Translations under genes and position numbers: made by a program | Notes under the pieces: model-generated | Database searches by the model: none | The model's input: the letters and a program-made list of their open reading frames with translations, nothing else | What the model was told of the DNA's origin: nothing | Part shown: positions 1 through 12,119 of the stretch, one piece after another | How positions within the stretch are numbered: the first letter of the stretch is position 1 | Layout of the letters: each line of letters begins with the position of its first letter | NCBI GenBank assembly: GCA_010094045.1 | Contig: ML986629.1 | Location: 186,001-250,000, forward strand | From: Lojkania enalia | Taxonomy: Eukaryota; Ascomycota; Dothideomycetes; Pleosporales | Reading direction: 5' to 3' | Length of the DNA stretch: 64,000 bases

Positions 1-2
1 CC

Positions 3-221
3 AGCCTTTCTTTCCATAGTGAGAAGTGTCTAGAGGAGGAAGTCTGTATGAAGTGTCGGCCACCGCTGTTGGTGAAGGATAGGTGTGCTGTTTGTCTACC
101 GATTGTGAAAGGGACAGCTACGGGAGCGCCGGAGGGTACAATGAGTGGGGGCAAGGAAGGCGGTATGTCGCTTGAGCAGGATGAGAGCAAGGGGAAGGAG
201 AAGAGTAAGGAGAATGTATGA
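3..221 (+). CDS. 3' end of a Cys-rich protein (5' part outside window)
   Basis: A reading frame is open from the left edge to a TGA at 219-221 and encodes the last 72 residues of a protein. The visible part begins with a Cys/His-rich stretch (His then Cys-Leu-Glu, CMKC, and C-Ala-Val-C spacing) that could bind zinc, followed by a Gly/Lys/Glu-rich low-complexity tail. I do not recognise the family. There is no ATG near the edge that would make this a complete gene, so it is treated as the C-terminus of an upstream ORF. It runs tail-to-tail with the inositol oxygenase gene. An alternative is that the frame is open by chance; its length and patterned cysteines argue mildly against that. Confidence 0.42.
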   Translation, partial: SLSFHSEKCLEEEVCMKCRPPLLVKDRCAVCLPIVKGTATGAPEGTMSGGKEGGMSLEQDESKGKEKSKENV

Positions 222-669
222 GATATTTAAGGCTGGAGGTTAATGATTTGGAGAACGCCGAGGGCTGCTTGATGGGTGAGGTAGTGGGATTCCGGTGCGA
301 AAGGTGTGATGGGTAAATTGTATCGGAAATGGATGCTTGCCTGGACTTCGAAGAATGCCCTGGAGGACTTGATTGGATTATGGCAGTCTGCAGCTGAATG
401 AATCATTATGCATGCATGGTTAATTGATATAATGAACGATAACATTGGCAAAATTATCGCACGTTATGTTGAGGGTTTGAGATGCTTGATGCGATTGTGC
501 GCGACTTGAAAAGTATACGCTTGAAAATAATACATTGATGGGTCCTCTTAGCCTCCTTCTAATCACTGTTTATGTTATATATGCTTGGCCGAAGAAAAGT
601 TCCATGACGACATCATAATCCAGGTATAATCAGCAGGAATCATCGTCCATCGTATTATGAATCAGCCAG
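222..669. other. convergent intergenic region, 3' ends
   Basis: About 450 bp lie between the stop codons of the partial gene (+) and inositol oxygenase (-). It is AT-rich with no convincing ORF. A short minus-strand ORF at 227-451 lacks any protein-like pattern. It most likely holds the two 3' UTRs. Confidence 0.5.
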
Positions 670-1705
670 TCACCACTTGATCTTCTTGTCCCAGCCAATG
701 TACTCATCGATGATGCCCTTGTAGTACTCCTGCCTAGCGTCAGTTTCCCCAAGCATATACAGGTGTCAAAGAGGGTGAAAAGCTTACCCTGAGCTCCTCA
801 ACCTTGGGCACGTCATCGCTCTTGCTGTACAAATCATATGGGTTAAATGCCTTAACGGCCTCCAGCATCTTGACATCCTTTTCGTTCATCATCCACTTAT
901 AGGCTCCCTGGTTGTGCCACGGATAGAAAGAGTGGTACCGGATCATGGCAAGGCCTTCGTCTGGGATCGTGCTCTGGTCCTTCATGATGTGGTACAAGTA
1001 CTCATCATGGCCCCAGCTCAGCATCACGTTATCGAGGCCGCAGCTTGGTGTGTAGATGCCGTACTCGGTGCTATAGATTGGATCTTTGGAATCTGGGTTT
1101 CCGATGAACGTGTCCGGGTAAATTATTCGGCGGTCGAAGGCACAGCCGACGGGGAATGTGTCCCCGACGACATCCCATTGGCCCTGCGCGCCGAAGAAGA
1201 AGAGCAATTTGCCGAGGTCGTGGATCAGGCCTGTGAGCTGCATCCAACGGGGCTTGCCGTCCCGTCGAATGGCTTCAGCAGACTGGAGCAGGTGCTCAAT
1301 CTGGGAGAGAGAGGTGTCTGGGTCAGACTCGTCAATCAGTGTGTTGAGCTTCTCCATGGCCTCCCAGACTGTCATTTCGGCACGCGTCTTGCTGTGGAAG
1401 GCGTTGCGGGCCTTGAGGTTGTAGGCTACCGTTTGCTTCTCGTGCTGCTCGCGGTAAAACTTTTTGACGCGGTCGCAGGCCTCCTCGTATTGGCGGAACT
1501 GGGCCTTGTCCTTTTGAGCGTCGAATTGGGACTGCTCATAGATGTTCTTTTCTTTTTGAGTGGCCATGCCATTCTTGACTTTCAGAGCGGCCTTAAGGAC
1601 GTTCACCTCGTCGATGGCGTCCGAGGTGGCTTCGAGGGCAACTCCATTGCGCTTCTTGAAGGGTTGAGCCACATTGGGTTGCTCAAAGATGGTGCCCGGG
1701 GCCAT
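670..1705 (-). CDS. inositol oxygenase (MIOX), two exons
   Basis: Non-haem di-iron oxygenase that cleaves myo-inositol to D-glucuronate in the cytosol. Exon 1 is 1705-788 and exon 2 is 729-670; the 58-bp intron (787-730) has GTAAGC at its start, a CTGAC branch-like site and CAG at its end. Splicing replaces a read-through tail with the family's typical C-terminus, ending in KKIKW. Total 325 aa, slightly longer than animal MIOX. The iron-ligand signatures are visible in order: the His of QIEH, the HD pair of GLIHDLGK, the His of SWGHDEY, the His of IRYHSFYPWH and the Asp of NPYDLYSKSD. The start is the first ATG, just upstream of the Pro/Phe-rich N-terminus. Its 5' end faces the aldo/keto reductase about 1.07 kb away, so the two may share control. 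Identification is secure; the link to the reductase is inference. Confidence 0.95.
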
Positions 1706-2778
1706 TGTTGGAACTTTAATGTATGCTTGAGGGGTATCACAGAAAACAAAGAATCGACAAGATCGCGTTTTCAGGTCCGAATGTAATAGATCAGAAGACT
1801 AACATTAACAACAAAACAAGAGTCCAGTTGCGGGAGTTTAGAAAGATTCGAGCGATGAAGGAAAGATACTTATCTTTTCCAGCTCAGCAGAAGCAACACT
1901 CCACAACACACATCTTACGCCATCACGAAGTGTCCATGTCTGCCCGAAGTTGATCCAGCCTACCAGTTCTGCCAAAACCCCTGCTCTATGGCGTTTAGGA
2001 CCGAGGAATCCACGTTCGTGAGGCCAAACGGCCTCTACTCTCGACATGCGGAAACTCTCCCCGCTCCTCCCTCCCCATATTTTCCGTATGTAGCAAGCGG
2101 ACAGTTTCGGGTTCCTGAATCCGTTGCTGATGCAACGGTCGAGGTACCTTACGATAATGGACGAACGATGACTGGGTGTCAGCTGTTTGGCCTCAGAACG
2201 ACCCTAAGACTGTCCGGGGGTTGTGGTAGTCCCCGCAGGATGTGTGGCGCCCTAACCCTTGCATGCAGCGGGATGGCGCAATGTCCGTCCGGAAAGGGAA
2301 ATTCGCGCCGCAAATTGAGAGTTCGGGCTGTTCCCGATGTTGAAGCAGCGGGATCCTGTGTCAATCGCGCACTCCTCGCTGCACGATGGCACTGAACCGC
2401 CGGCGTGGACTACAGACAACCAGTTGCCGACAAGCTGCCTCCTTTTATACGTCTCCGTCGGCAATGGCAAACAATGACTCGGGTTTCTGAGCTGACGTTC
2501 AGGTCGGGCCGCAACAACATTCACCCGGGCCGCCATCGGGCCGAGATAATTCCGGCGGGGCATCGGAAGAATTAATCACTGCAATCACAATCGCCCCTTG
2601 TCCTTCCCAAGCAAGACCGGAACAAGTAAGGACCACTATATAGGGCCATGAGCCATACCCACTCCAATCTACCCAACAACTACATAAACCGTGATTCCCC
2701 TAGCCCTGCATGAATCCGTCTCTCTCCAAGTTTATGCTTGCCCACACCCCAAAACATATCCTGAACCCCGCCCCCACC
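1706..2778. promoter_or_regulatory. divergent promoter region between MIOX and aldo/keto reductase
   Basis: About 1.07 kb separate two divergent start codons, so both promoters lie here. A TATA-like element (CTATATAGG, core 2637-2642) sits 137 bp before the reductase ATG, and CT-rich tracts occur around 2050-2080. Four matches to the carbon-repressor consensus SYGGRG (2059-2064, 2214-2219, 2231-2236, 2555-2560) are present, but that number is about what chance predicts for 1 kb. ORFs here (for example 1988-2395) show no family features. Confidence 0.55.
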
Positions 2779-3822
2779 ATGAACACTGAACTCAAGCTCA
2801 ACACTGGCGCCTCCATCCCCGCCCTCGGCCTGGGAACATGGCAGTCTGCCCCTGGAGAAGTCAAGAAGGCAGTTGTTCATGCCATTGAGGCTGGATACAG
2901 ACACATCGACTGCGCATTCTGCTACCAGAACGAGGATGAGGTTGGCGAGGCATTGCAGGATGTCATTTCCCGGGGAGTCGTAAAGCGTGACGACTTGTTC
3001 ATCACTAGCAAATTATGGTGCACATACCACACCAGAGTAGAAGAGGGCTTGCAGAAGAGTCTGGACTTGCTGAAGTTGGACTACCTGGACCTTTATCTCA
3101 TGCACTGGCCCGTGCCCATGAATCCCAACGGTGGGCATACTGAATAGATTGAAACGAGCAACAGCTCATAGCGGATATAGGAAACCACCCTCTCTTCCCC
3201 AAGCTCCCTGACGGCTCTCGTGACATTGATTTCAGCACGAACCATGTTAAGACCTGGCTGAGGATGGAGAAGCTTATCCAGGCGCCATCTCCCAAAGTCA
3301 AGGCTATTGGCGTGGCCAATTACTCTAAGAAGTACCTCGAGAAGCTTCTAGCGAAAGCTACGATTGTTCCTGCTATCAATCAAATCGAGAATCACCCCTA
3401 TCTCCCACAACAAGAAGTTGTTGACTTTTGCAAGGAGAAGGGTATCCATATCACAGCGTATAGTCCATTCGGCAGCACGGGCTCGCCAATGTTCAGCGAG
3501 GAGGGGATATTGGAGGTTGCGAAGAAGCACAGTGTAGGCCCTGGCACAGTTCTCTTAAGTTATCACCGTAGGTTATGCCCGTGCCCACTAATGTTGAAGA
3601 TGTTAATTGGTATTAGTTGCACGGAATTCTTCTGTCCTTGCCAAATCCGTAACGCCATCCCGCATCGATGAAAACCGCAAGCTTATATCTCTTGACAGCT
3701 CGGACATGGAGAAGCTTGAAGGAATTCACAAGGCGAAAGGTCTCAAGCGCTTCGTATATCCACCATTCGGCGTCAATTGTGGCTTCCCCGACAAACCTGA
3801 GGGCATGGACCTGAGTGGTTAA
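2779..3822 (+). CDS. aldo/keto reductase, GCY1/YPR1-like, three exons
   Basis: NADPH-dependent cytosolic reductase of the AKR superfamily. Exons are 2779-3130, 3181-3567 and 3617-3822, with introns of 50 and 49 bp; the joined frame gives 314 aa, the normal AKR size. The catalytic tetrad is complete: Asp44 and Tyr49 ([11 protein letters not shown]), Lys78 (TSKLW) and His109 (LMHWP). Later family blocks include [16 protein letters not shown] and AYSPFGS, and the exon 2/3 join rebuilds the cofactor-binding stretch near AKSVTPSRI. An upstream in-frame ATG at 2710 would add 23 residues unlike the family, so 2779 was chosen. The sequence cannot give the substrate. Glycerol/glyceraldehyde-type or uronate reduction is possible, and the divergent MIOX neighbour makes a glucuronate reductase worth considering (inference). 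Confidence 0.93.
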
Positions 3823-6377
3823 AGGAAATTCAAAAATTACTGTTTTAGTATATAAGGAAAAGAAATACCCCGTATATAGATCGTGTCTAAGTGAAATTGA
3901 AAAATCTTGAAAATTTTGTCAAATAGCTTTTATTCACGTGACGGTGGAACAAAGTCCTTTCTATCTTTCCCCTTTTTATGTTTTTTTTGTGTTTACGTTC
4001 ACATTCACGTTCACCTAACTTTTCTAATCTCTCTTCACTCTAAAATTTTCTCGCTTAGTCTCTACGGCATCCACTACCTAAAATTCTCTCCTACATCGTT
4101 GATTTCTTCCCCCGGGCTGCCTCCTTTGCCCCAAGTGTCTTTGATTCAAGATATATCTCATCGTGAATAACAACATGACCATCGCCACTATTGTGTGGTC
4201 TCAGGTGATTACCTACCCAGAGCTCATCGACCTTGAGGGGGCTATGTTCACCCTCGACAAACCCTCACCAATTCGCCAATTTGCCTTTAGCGGATCCACC
4301 GTGACCGGATCCCTACAGGCACTACATTTACTGTGGCTATGATCACGAAGAGGTGGTATGGGCCCCCACCGCAATGGCTGACCGTGAAGCTCCACTACCT
4401 CGACCAGAGTGGGTAATATGCGATATTGGTGCCTTAATAGCCTACTAAAGAAATTTAGCAATCGATAGCACTACGTGCTACCACGTGACGGTTCACGTCT
4501 GGAAAGACCCCCGATGGTCTAGTGGTGCTATCTGAATAAGTCTCACCCAGAAATGAACTGGGCCAAGAGACCCACGGCTCTTTAAGTTTCCTTGCTTAGT
4601 TTTAAACCTTGGTTCCATAGTTTAGGTATCTATACTATATTCACTATCCGCCGTGAGACTCCTTTAGTTATTATACTATACATTGTGTGCTGCATTAGTA
4701 GGAATGAAGCTGGGCATATAGAATTCGCACATGGACCTTCTAGTCTTATTATAACAGACAACTATTCCAACTTTAAAGTCCAACCGAAATATTGAAGCAA
4801 CTGTGCGGCGCCTCCAGGGCGGATAATAATAACCATACAGACAGTCCCGCACGGAACTGAAACAGGTGAACACAACGGCCTCCAGCTCCTCGGAAGACCA
4901 CTCCCATACGTCAGTCATTGATCTATTACTGGCCATCTTCCTAGCTAAACGAGTCTCGAAGCTCTTACTAGAGGAGCCTGTCAATGGCTATTTTAATTGG
5001 TTTACAGACGGGTCGCAGTACAAAATTGCTGAAAAATACGGACTCAACGATGTGGGAAATGTGTACGTCCTTATTGGGACTCCAATAATTGAGGCTAAGT
5101 ATAGTCTGGCAACTCTCCGCACGCTATCACAGAGCGAGAAATAGGATATAGTCCCGGAGAGTCTAAAGAAGGGTTCAAAGATTGATTTGCGTGAGGAAAA
5201 TCAGTCTGCATTGCTATTCGCCCTTGAAGCAGCACACAGCTGCTTCGAGCGAATACCTCCCAAATTGCCTTTCCAAGCTGTTGTCGAAATCACAAAGGTC
5301 TTAGAAAAGTTCGATATCTTTAGCAAGACCTGCAAAGCCTTGATCGGCTGGATCTCCACGTTTTTACACCTTTTAGCGTTTAAGTCTACGAAAGGAGGAA
5401 CTTGTAGCAAAGGAAATGGAGCCTATGGCCGAGGAATAAGAAGATCTTAATAGCTATGGCGCAATCTCTAAGACAAGGCCTACGACCACGTCTCTCGAAT
5501 TCTCAACCTAGAATTCAATGTTGTAGATGAGAGACCTTTGAAAAGAGAATTTGGAGCGTTTTTCCGCGGCTTAGCCAAGCCTAGTATCTAAATTGGCTCC
5601 GGTGAAACTAGCTGTCGATAGCGTTCTTCATCTAAGGGTCCGGAAACTAGAGCGGCACTTGAGGACTGTGGTGTACACGACGCAGACAATTAGGATATCG
5701 AGGATGAATTTAACCCTGCAGTTATAATGCGAGATGGTATAACTTTGGGAATCCATATTGATTCTGCCCTAGATGGTATTGATTGTCTCCCAGCCGTCTT
5801 GGGGGAATATTTGGCTGAGTAGGCGGCTAAATAAATCAGAGCCTATTCCAATCGAACGTTTTCTCATAGAGATATGATTGAATGGGGATTCCATAGCGAA
5901 GCAGCTAATCACGCCTAAGCCTAAATATGAATATATATCATGATATCGTACTCCTTTTATTGCCTAGATTCGCAATGTTCAATGCATTTATTCTTGCCGC
6001 GGGCATTCAAGCTGTGAAGCAAATCATCAAAAGACATAACCTTGGGCAGCTAAACGTCATTAAATTAGAAAAGTCTTATGTGCTTAAACAGTAATGATCG
6101 CCAAGAGTCTACGCGATTATTAGGGAAAATATAGTTGTTTCAATAGAGAAATGAGCCTTTCGTGTTGGCTCAGAAGATCTAAGTATTGGCCATCATTTGG
6201 TGTAGGACTGCATTTAACTTTACTGCCTTAGACTAGCTTCCGCCAAAGTAGGCAGTATAAGGTCAAAGACTGCAATTAGGCCTAAAATACATCCCGGGAA
6301 ATCCCCATGGGACGATCTACAGGATACCACTTTATCTTAATTCAGTCAACTTCAACATCTTTGCGTTAAAACGCTTA
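3823..6377. other. decayed, gene-poor left margin of transposon block
   Basis: About 2.5 kb contain only broken reading frames. A small frame starts at 4175 (ATG after a CT-rich tract) and runs 55 codons to 4342. Another frame then looks protein-like to about 4446, suggesting a frameshifted relic of an unrecognised small gene. At 4514-4524 the bases TGGTCTAGTGG match a tRNA A-box, but no B-box follows. From about 4570 stop codons are frequent in all frames and the sequence becomes AT-rich toward the transposon, possibly from RIP spreading into the flank. Apart from the relic at 4866-5450 I see no intact gene. Confidence 0.5.
4866..5450 (+). pseudogene. relic reading frame, weakly BTB-like C-terminal half
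   Basis: Two ORFs (4866-5144 and 5187-5450) lie in the same frame and are separated by one TAG at 5142-5144 and a short linker, so they look like one gene broken by a nonsense mutation. The second half has the pattern of the later part of fungal BTB/POZ domains: an acidic turn, ALLFALEAAH, a Pro-Pro segment, then an Ala/Val/Leu helix ending near a Trp. This resemblance is by eye only. No start region typical of BTB proteins is seen upstream. It could equally be an unrelated decayed gene. Confidence 0.3.
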
Positions 6378-6415
6378 ACGTAAGTGGTAAGCGAGCGCGC
6401 CGCCTCACCAACTTT
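6378..6415 (+). repeat. left terminal inverted repeat of the pogo-type element
   Basis: Thirty-eight bases beginning ACGTAAGTGGTAAGCGAGCG. The reverse complement of 21283-21320 matches at 35 of 38 positions; the three mismatches are C/T or G/A. It is preceded by TA. Confidence 0.92.
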
Positions 6416-7369
6416 ACGTAACACCCTACCTTCTAATAATAATGGCTCAACCTACGAATGCCCAATCCAGCTGTAACGAAGCAGATATCTCCCTAGCTAT
6501 CTTAGCTATTAATAACAAGCAACTTTAAAGCGAAAGACGCGCCGCTTCTATATATAACATCTCCCGAAGAATAATACGTCAACAACGCGACGGAATTACT
6601 ATACGATGTGATTGTAAGCCAAATTCGAAGAAGCTTACTAAGCTAGAAGAGGAGGCTATTATTATACATATACTTGACCTAGATTCGCGAGGATTTGCAC
6701 CCTCTCTAGATACTGTACGAGATATAGTAGATAAGCTGCTTACTGAGCGCGGCGCTGGACAGGTTAGCCAGAAATAGTCTAGGAACTTTATCAAGCAAAT
6801 AAATAGCCTTAAAATACGATTTAATTAACTATATAATTATTAGAGAGCTTTATATAAAGATCCTAAGATTATTAGGGCCTAGTTTAAGCTTATAGCGCGT
6901 ACGAAAGCTATATATAGTATCTATAATAAGGATATCTACAATTTTAATAAAGCTGGCTTTATAATAGGTAAGATATTATCTAAGCTAGTTATTACTAGCT
7001 CAGAAAGACGTAGTCGGCTAAAAGCTATATAGCTAGGGAATTGTGAGTAGGTTATAGTAATCTAGGAAATTAATACTGCTGGGTGAGCGATCCCGCCTTT
7101 TATTATCTTTACTAGCTAATACTACCTTTCTGCCTAGTATAAGGGTGATAATATACCTAAAAATTAGGCTATTAGACTAAGCAATAACGGATAGACAACT
7201 AATAATCTTAGAGTTGAGTAGCTAAAGCACTTTATTATATATATAAAGGACCGTTAAGTAAGTATATAGTAACTACTTATTTTTAATAGCTATAAGAGTT
7301 ATAACTCGCTTGAATTCTAAGTAATTTATAAGGAGAATAAAATCTATACTCTTTATATACCGTTGTACT

Positions 7370-7495
7370 TAGTATAGAACCTGCCGCTAACTAGCGGGCT
7401 TAGCAGCGATACTATATAGGGTAGCTTAAGTACTAGAGAAGAAGAATAATAATACGATATTTCTTTGATCTATGTCTTCGTACTGAACTATATTA
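7370..7495 (+). repeat. 5' LTR (126 bp)
   Basis: Direct repeat of 20363-20488 with 11 differences, every one a transition. The canonical TG...CA ends seen in the right copy are here TA...TA, as expected after RIP. GTACT precedes it. Confidence 0.93.
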
Positions 7496-10400
7496 AGCTG
7501 GTAGCTAAGCTTTGTTTGTTGACTAGACCGGTCTCTTTAAGTACTATTCTCTGCTCTAAATTTTAATACGATTCTACAATCGTAGTAATATTAAATCTAC
7601 TATTAAAAAGTATTAATTATATCCCTTTAGTAATTTTCCAATATATAGGTATTCTCTATAGTAATTCGAGTAATAACTAAAGATTCGATTATTTATTATA
7701 AAGAGACACCGCTACTGTTAAGAATTCTATTAGTAGAAGTAGACGTCTTCCCTTAGTCGGTTATGTTTCTACTACGATTAGCCCTCCACCAGGCAATTAT
7801 ATACTAGCGGAGTATAATAAGGTTGAGCTCCCCCTATATTATATTATACTAACCTATAGGAACGGATTAAGTACGCAGTCCCGCCTTAACTAGTAAACTC
7901 TAACAACGCTCTCTAAGCCTGTCTATACTAAACGGAAGTTATGCTAGTATATTGTTAATAAATACTACGCTGGTAGTTTCCCTACTAGTAAGTATCTTCT
8001 ATAGAAATTGGAAGTTAGAAAAATACTCTTTTCTTCTAAGTAATAATCGATCGCTATTATACTATATAATCGAAAACTTAGCACCCCGAGAATTCCAGCG
8101 AATCCCTATATAATATAAAGATCTAAGTAGAGAATTCTATTATATTACCTATAAATTAGCAATTTCTTATCTTACCTCTTCTATATTAAACTATTATTAA
8201 CCTAGTAGAAGAGGAACATATAGAGTATACTTTTATAAAGGAGCCTGAAGGCGAAAGCCTACTTAAAGAAGAACTCTTTCCCCCTATACTATTGTTAAGA
8301 ATACTCTAGACTGCCTACTAACTAGTAATATTTATATCTAAAGGACCCGCATATTAATAGATTATTTAACTACTAGAGTAGGAACGAATTAGAGTAGTCC
8401 TTAACCTATATAGCCCCTTTACCGCCCTTAAGAAAGCGGAAGCTGCATTATACAGACGCTCTAGCGAGGAAGAAAGCCCTAAACTTAGCTATCTATTCTA
8501 CTAAAGTATTAAAGTTAATAGATCTTCTACTACTAAAATAGTTTATAGCGTTATTATAGAATTTATTATAAGGACCTAGTAATTAGCTTATATATAAGCT
8601 TATTATAACTAGATAAACGGAGCCTTCCGACTCCCTTTCAACTTAAGCGTACTAAAGCCCTAAAAGCGCCAGCTCTAACTATATTTATAGTTACTATCTA
8701 AACAACTACTAATAGGTACAGCCCTTAAATACTTATTAAAATCGATTTTAAAAAGCCGTCTAGCGAGCGAACTAAGACGCATCTTATAACCTTAACTATC
8801 CTTTACTTACCCCTTTAGTAGCCGCTTATTACTAGTATCCGAGCGGATTATAGCAGGCGAATTATAGTCTAGTACTACCTAAGATTTAACCTCTAATTCG
8901 CCTGGATAAAAGACTAGTAAGAGGAAGCATAAGCAAAACCTAAGGAAGGATAAGGAAATGGCTACGTATACTACTATAGAACGAGATTCGCTGTTACTAG
9001 AAACTATAGATAAAGATAGTAAGAGTAGTTAATAGCGTTCTTATAATCTAGTACCTATACTAGGACTTTGCGAAGCCTCTAGAAATATTAAAAGAATAAC
9101 TAGAGTACGTCCTAAGGGCTACTAGCCTAAATATAGAGACGAATCTTTTAATATAAATATGCCCGGCACTTTTAGAGAATTAACCTATATACTAGTTCCA
9201 GCGCCAGTACGACTAAGCATACTAGAATAAGATAACTCTAAGGAGTAATAGAAGATTAAAGAATAGTAAAGAGTAGAAGTCTGTATAGGAAAATAACCCG
9301 CGCCTACTCCCTTAAAGTCTCCTTAATACCATGTTTTAGGGTCTTCCTACTAGCGAAATCTAAGTAGTAGTAGCGGCGGAAACCTTAATATATTCCTACT
9401 ATAACAGCGTAAGACTCTTAAGGACTATTTCTATAGTATTAGAGTAGTCTTATAAAGGGAGCTTTAATTTTCCGTCTAGATATCTATAACGGACACTCTA
9501 AATAACGTTTAAGATAATATCTACTAGCTTCTCTTATAAGACACCCTAAATAACGTCTGAGAGGACTTTTAGATATTATATTAATAGCAGCCGCTCTTAC
9601 TTTATAAAAACCGCTAAAATGAAAACTTATTATAGTAATCTAGTTCTAGTCTCCTTCTACCTGCTAACCGTACCAGCGAACTACCTATATATTAGCCCTT
9701 AACCGGCTACTAGCTAAGATATTTATATATTATTAGAGATAAGGCTGCTTCTTACTGCGAGTAACTAGCACACCTCCCCTATTTAGAAGACCCCTACTAC
9801 CTACTACAGAACGATTATTAAAATAAAAACCCCGCCCCCTATAGATACGGATATAAAAGTAATAATCGAAGATAAACTATATAGTCTACTCTTATATATT
9901 ATATAGTTATACGCCGGGTGCCGCCCCCTCTAGCTGATAATAAGTATTATAGGCTGGAACTTGTTAACCCTATTTAAAATAATAATAGACGTTTTCGCGA
10001 TACTTACTTATAATCTACTAATAACTATTATATTCTATAACAGCTACCTATTATATATACTTATAATAGGACTTAAAAACTTCGCGACGAGCCTTATAAT
10101 AAGTTTTAGCCCCCCTATTAGAAATCTTACAATAAACCCCGCCTTCTATATTAAAAATACGGTCTAGAAGTTTCCACTCGAAACGAGCCCCCGCGTCAGT
10201 ACTATAGACTAGAGCCCCTAGTTGAGTATAAGCTACGATAGTAGGAAATTAATTCTAGACCTTAATTACCCTAAGAAGGAGATAAACTATATTACCTGCT
10301 AAAGCTGCTCTACAGAGAACTGTTAAGAGTACTAGTAGAAGTAGAATAGGAACAACTAGCACCCGCGGGTGAAAGGTATCCCTCTACTACCCCTCTCTCG

Positions 10401-10505
10401 AGGCGAGGTATACTAGACTTCTATATTAGTAATAGATATTATACTACCTTCCTAATAGACGTAAAGATGCAGTAAAAGCTAATATAGGTAAAATATATAG
10501 GAGGA
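7496..10505 (+). other. 5' internal region of the retrotransposon, before the clear gag domain
   Basis: Stops fill all frames, but protein-like runs remain. One lies at about 8348-8690 in the same frame as pol, and one starts near 9144 in the same frame as gag. The second may be an N-terminal extension of gag. The first is unrecognised and could be an additional ORF or an older insertion. The primer-binding-like site is at 7499-7510. Confidence 0.45.
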
Positions 10506-11100
10506 GATGTAAAATTTAAACCCGACGATATTAGTTATTTTAATCTAGAGCTATAGGGCGTAGATATAAATAGTATTACTATACTCTAAGGTAAAACCTA
10601 TTATAAGCACCTTTACAATTTTATTGAATCTATAGAAGCTACTATTATTACTTATCCCGACTATATTATCTATACTAATCTTTAGAAGTGTCTTAAAGGA
10701 AGCGTATAAATATAGTATAACGCTTAGCTCTCTACTAGTACTAAAGAATACCTCTGTAGCGGATACAGCGTCGATAATTAGAAAGCACTTCTAATAAAGC
10801 GCTACAAGAAACCGCTCTTAGAAGTATATAAGAACTTATAAAATAAAAGGTTCGGTATGCGCGAATTAATAGATAATAAGTAGATTACTACCTTTATAAT
10901 AAATATAGTACGAAATTTAAAAGACACCGGCTATAATAAGCTAAGTAATACCTAAAAATAGATTACTACGATTTATAGTAAATTAGATCTAAGCTTTTAA
11001 CTTACTATTAACAATCCTATAGAAGACCTAAATACGCGTTTAAATAAGTTTCTCTAAGTTCTCAAATAGTAGGAAAGGGTCTAGCAGACTAAAACTTAAT
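10506..11100 (+). pseudogene. retrotransposon gag (capsid-like) relic
   Basis: The frame starting at 10506 has the layout of fungal Ty3-type gag. A DISYFNLEL-type opening precedes a YYKHLYNFIE segment, a CLKGSVQIQ(Y/W)-type middle and a long Leu/Lys-rich C-terminal helix region ending with ERVQQTK-like residues. TAG/TAA codons interrupt it at Gln or Trp positions. It lies one frame away from pol. Confidence 0.75.
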
Positions 11101-12119
11101 CTAAAAGATAAGGTAGGTATAATAATTTTCTAAATTACTACTCTAGTATATATAGTATACTAAATCGAATAACCGAATACGTATAAGGGATTCGGAATTA
11201 TTCTAATACCTAACCCGTATATAGTAGCTCTATTTAATAAGGTTAAATTACTAGTAGAAACCCCTATTAAATTAATTACTACTAAATTCGATCTAACTAA
11301 ATACAGTTTACTATAAGAGAAAATTAAGTATTAGTAAACTAGAGACTAGATAATATACGCCTATAAGGTTTCTAGGCGACTTCCTTAGACTAGTAAAGAA
11401 ATACCGCGCCGCATATAAGTAACTTAAATAACTATAGTAGAAACGCTGGAAATAGCGGCTACTAGTAAAAAGGCTAATTTAATAAACTATAAGGAGTATA
11501 CCTAATTAGTACTAAAGACGTTAATAATAATAATAAGTACCTATAGGAAGATTTACCCCGAGAAGCTTTACCGCTTAAGGATATACCTAACGGAGATGCT
11601 AGAACCGCATCTTACGATGATATAGAAGAAATCGACTTTCCTATACTAGTTTATAATAATAATAGATCCGTTCTATACGTCTTCGCGGGCTTTACTATAG
11701 TAAAGCTATTATTTATTAGCCTTACTATAAGAGATAGTAATCCGTTTCTACTACTAAAATAATGCTGCGTATATAGAGATACTTTCTTATTAAATAGCTA
11801 GCTGTATAAATATCTAAGGGCTGTAAGATACGGTACTATAAATACCGCGCTTCCTAGTAATACTAGTAATAGAACTACAGTATTTAACGGAACTATTAGT
11901 ACTAGAACTAGCGACTTCTATACCTAATCTAGTAGGGCACACTCCTTTCTAAAAAACTGACGGGTATTATATAGAATAAGTCTTAAGTCGCCCTAGGCTC
12001 TACCCGAGCTACTATAGAACTAGCTATTACCCCTTATTATTTTAACAATTATATTAAAGCTAGTAAATATAATAATATTGTTAATAGTAAGCGCCGCTCT
12101 AATTATAATATTATAGTAT

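Noticed and set aside
914..1786. 290-codon plus-strand ORF opposite inositol oxygenase
   Set aside because: Its full length mirrors a confidently identified gene on the other strand; composition is Val/Leu/Gly-biased with no motif.
1988..2395. 135-codon ORF in the MIOX/reductase intergenic region
   Set aside because: Cys/Gly/Arg-biased, no conserved pattern, competing ORFs on the other strand; the region is better explained as promoter.
2059..2560. Four CreA-like SYGGRG sites in the divergent promoter
   Set aside because: The degenerate 6-mer is expected about four times per kb counting both strands, so the count is not above chance.
3935..4492. Two copies of CACGTGACGGT 547 bp apart, considered as ends of a small element
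   Set aside because: Only 11 bp, same orientation, no target duplication and no wider similarity around the copies.
9961..10167. 68-codon hydrophobic ORF inside the retrotransposon
   Set aside because: Ile/Leu/Tyr-rich composition is what RIP-made AT-rich DNA yields by chance; it matches neither the gag nor the pol frame.
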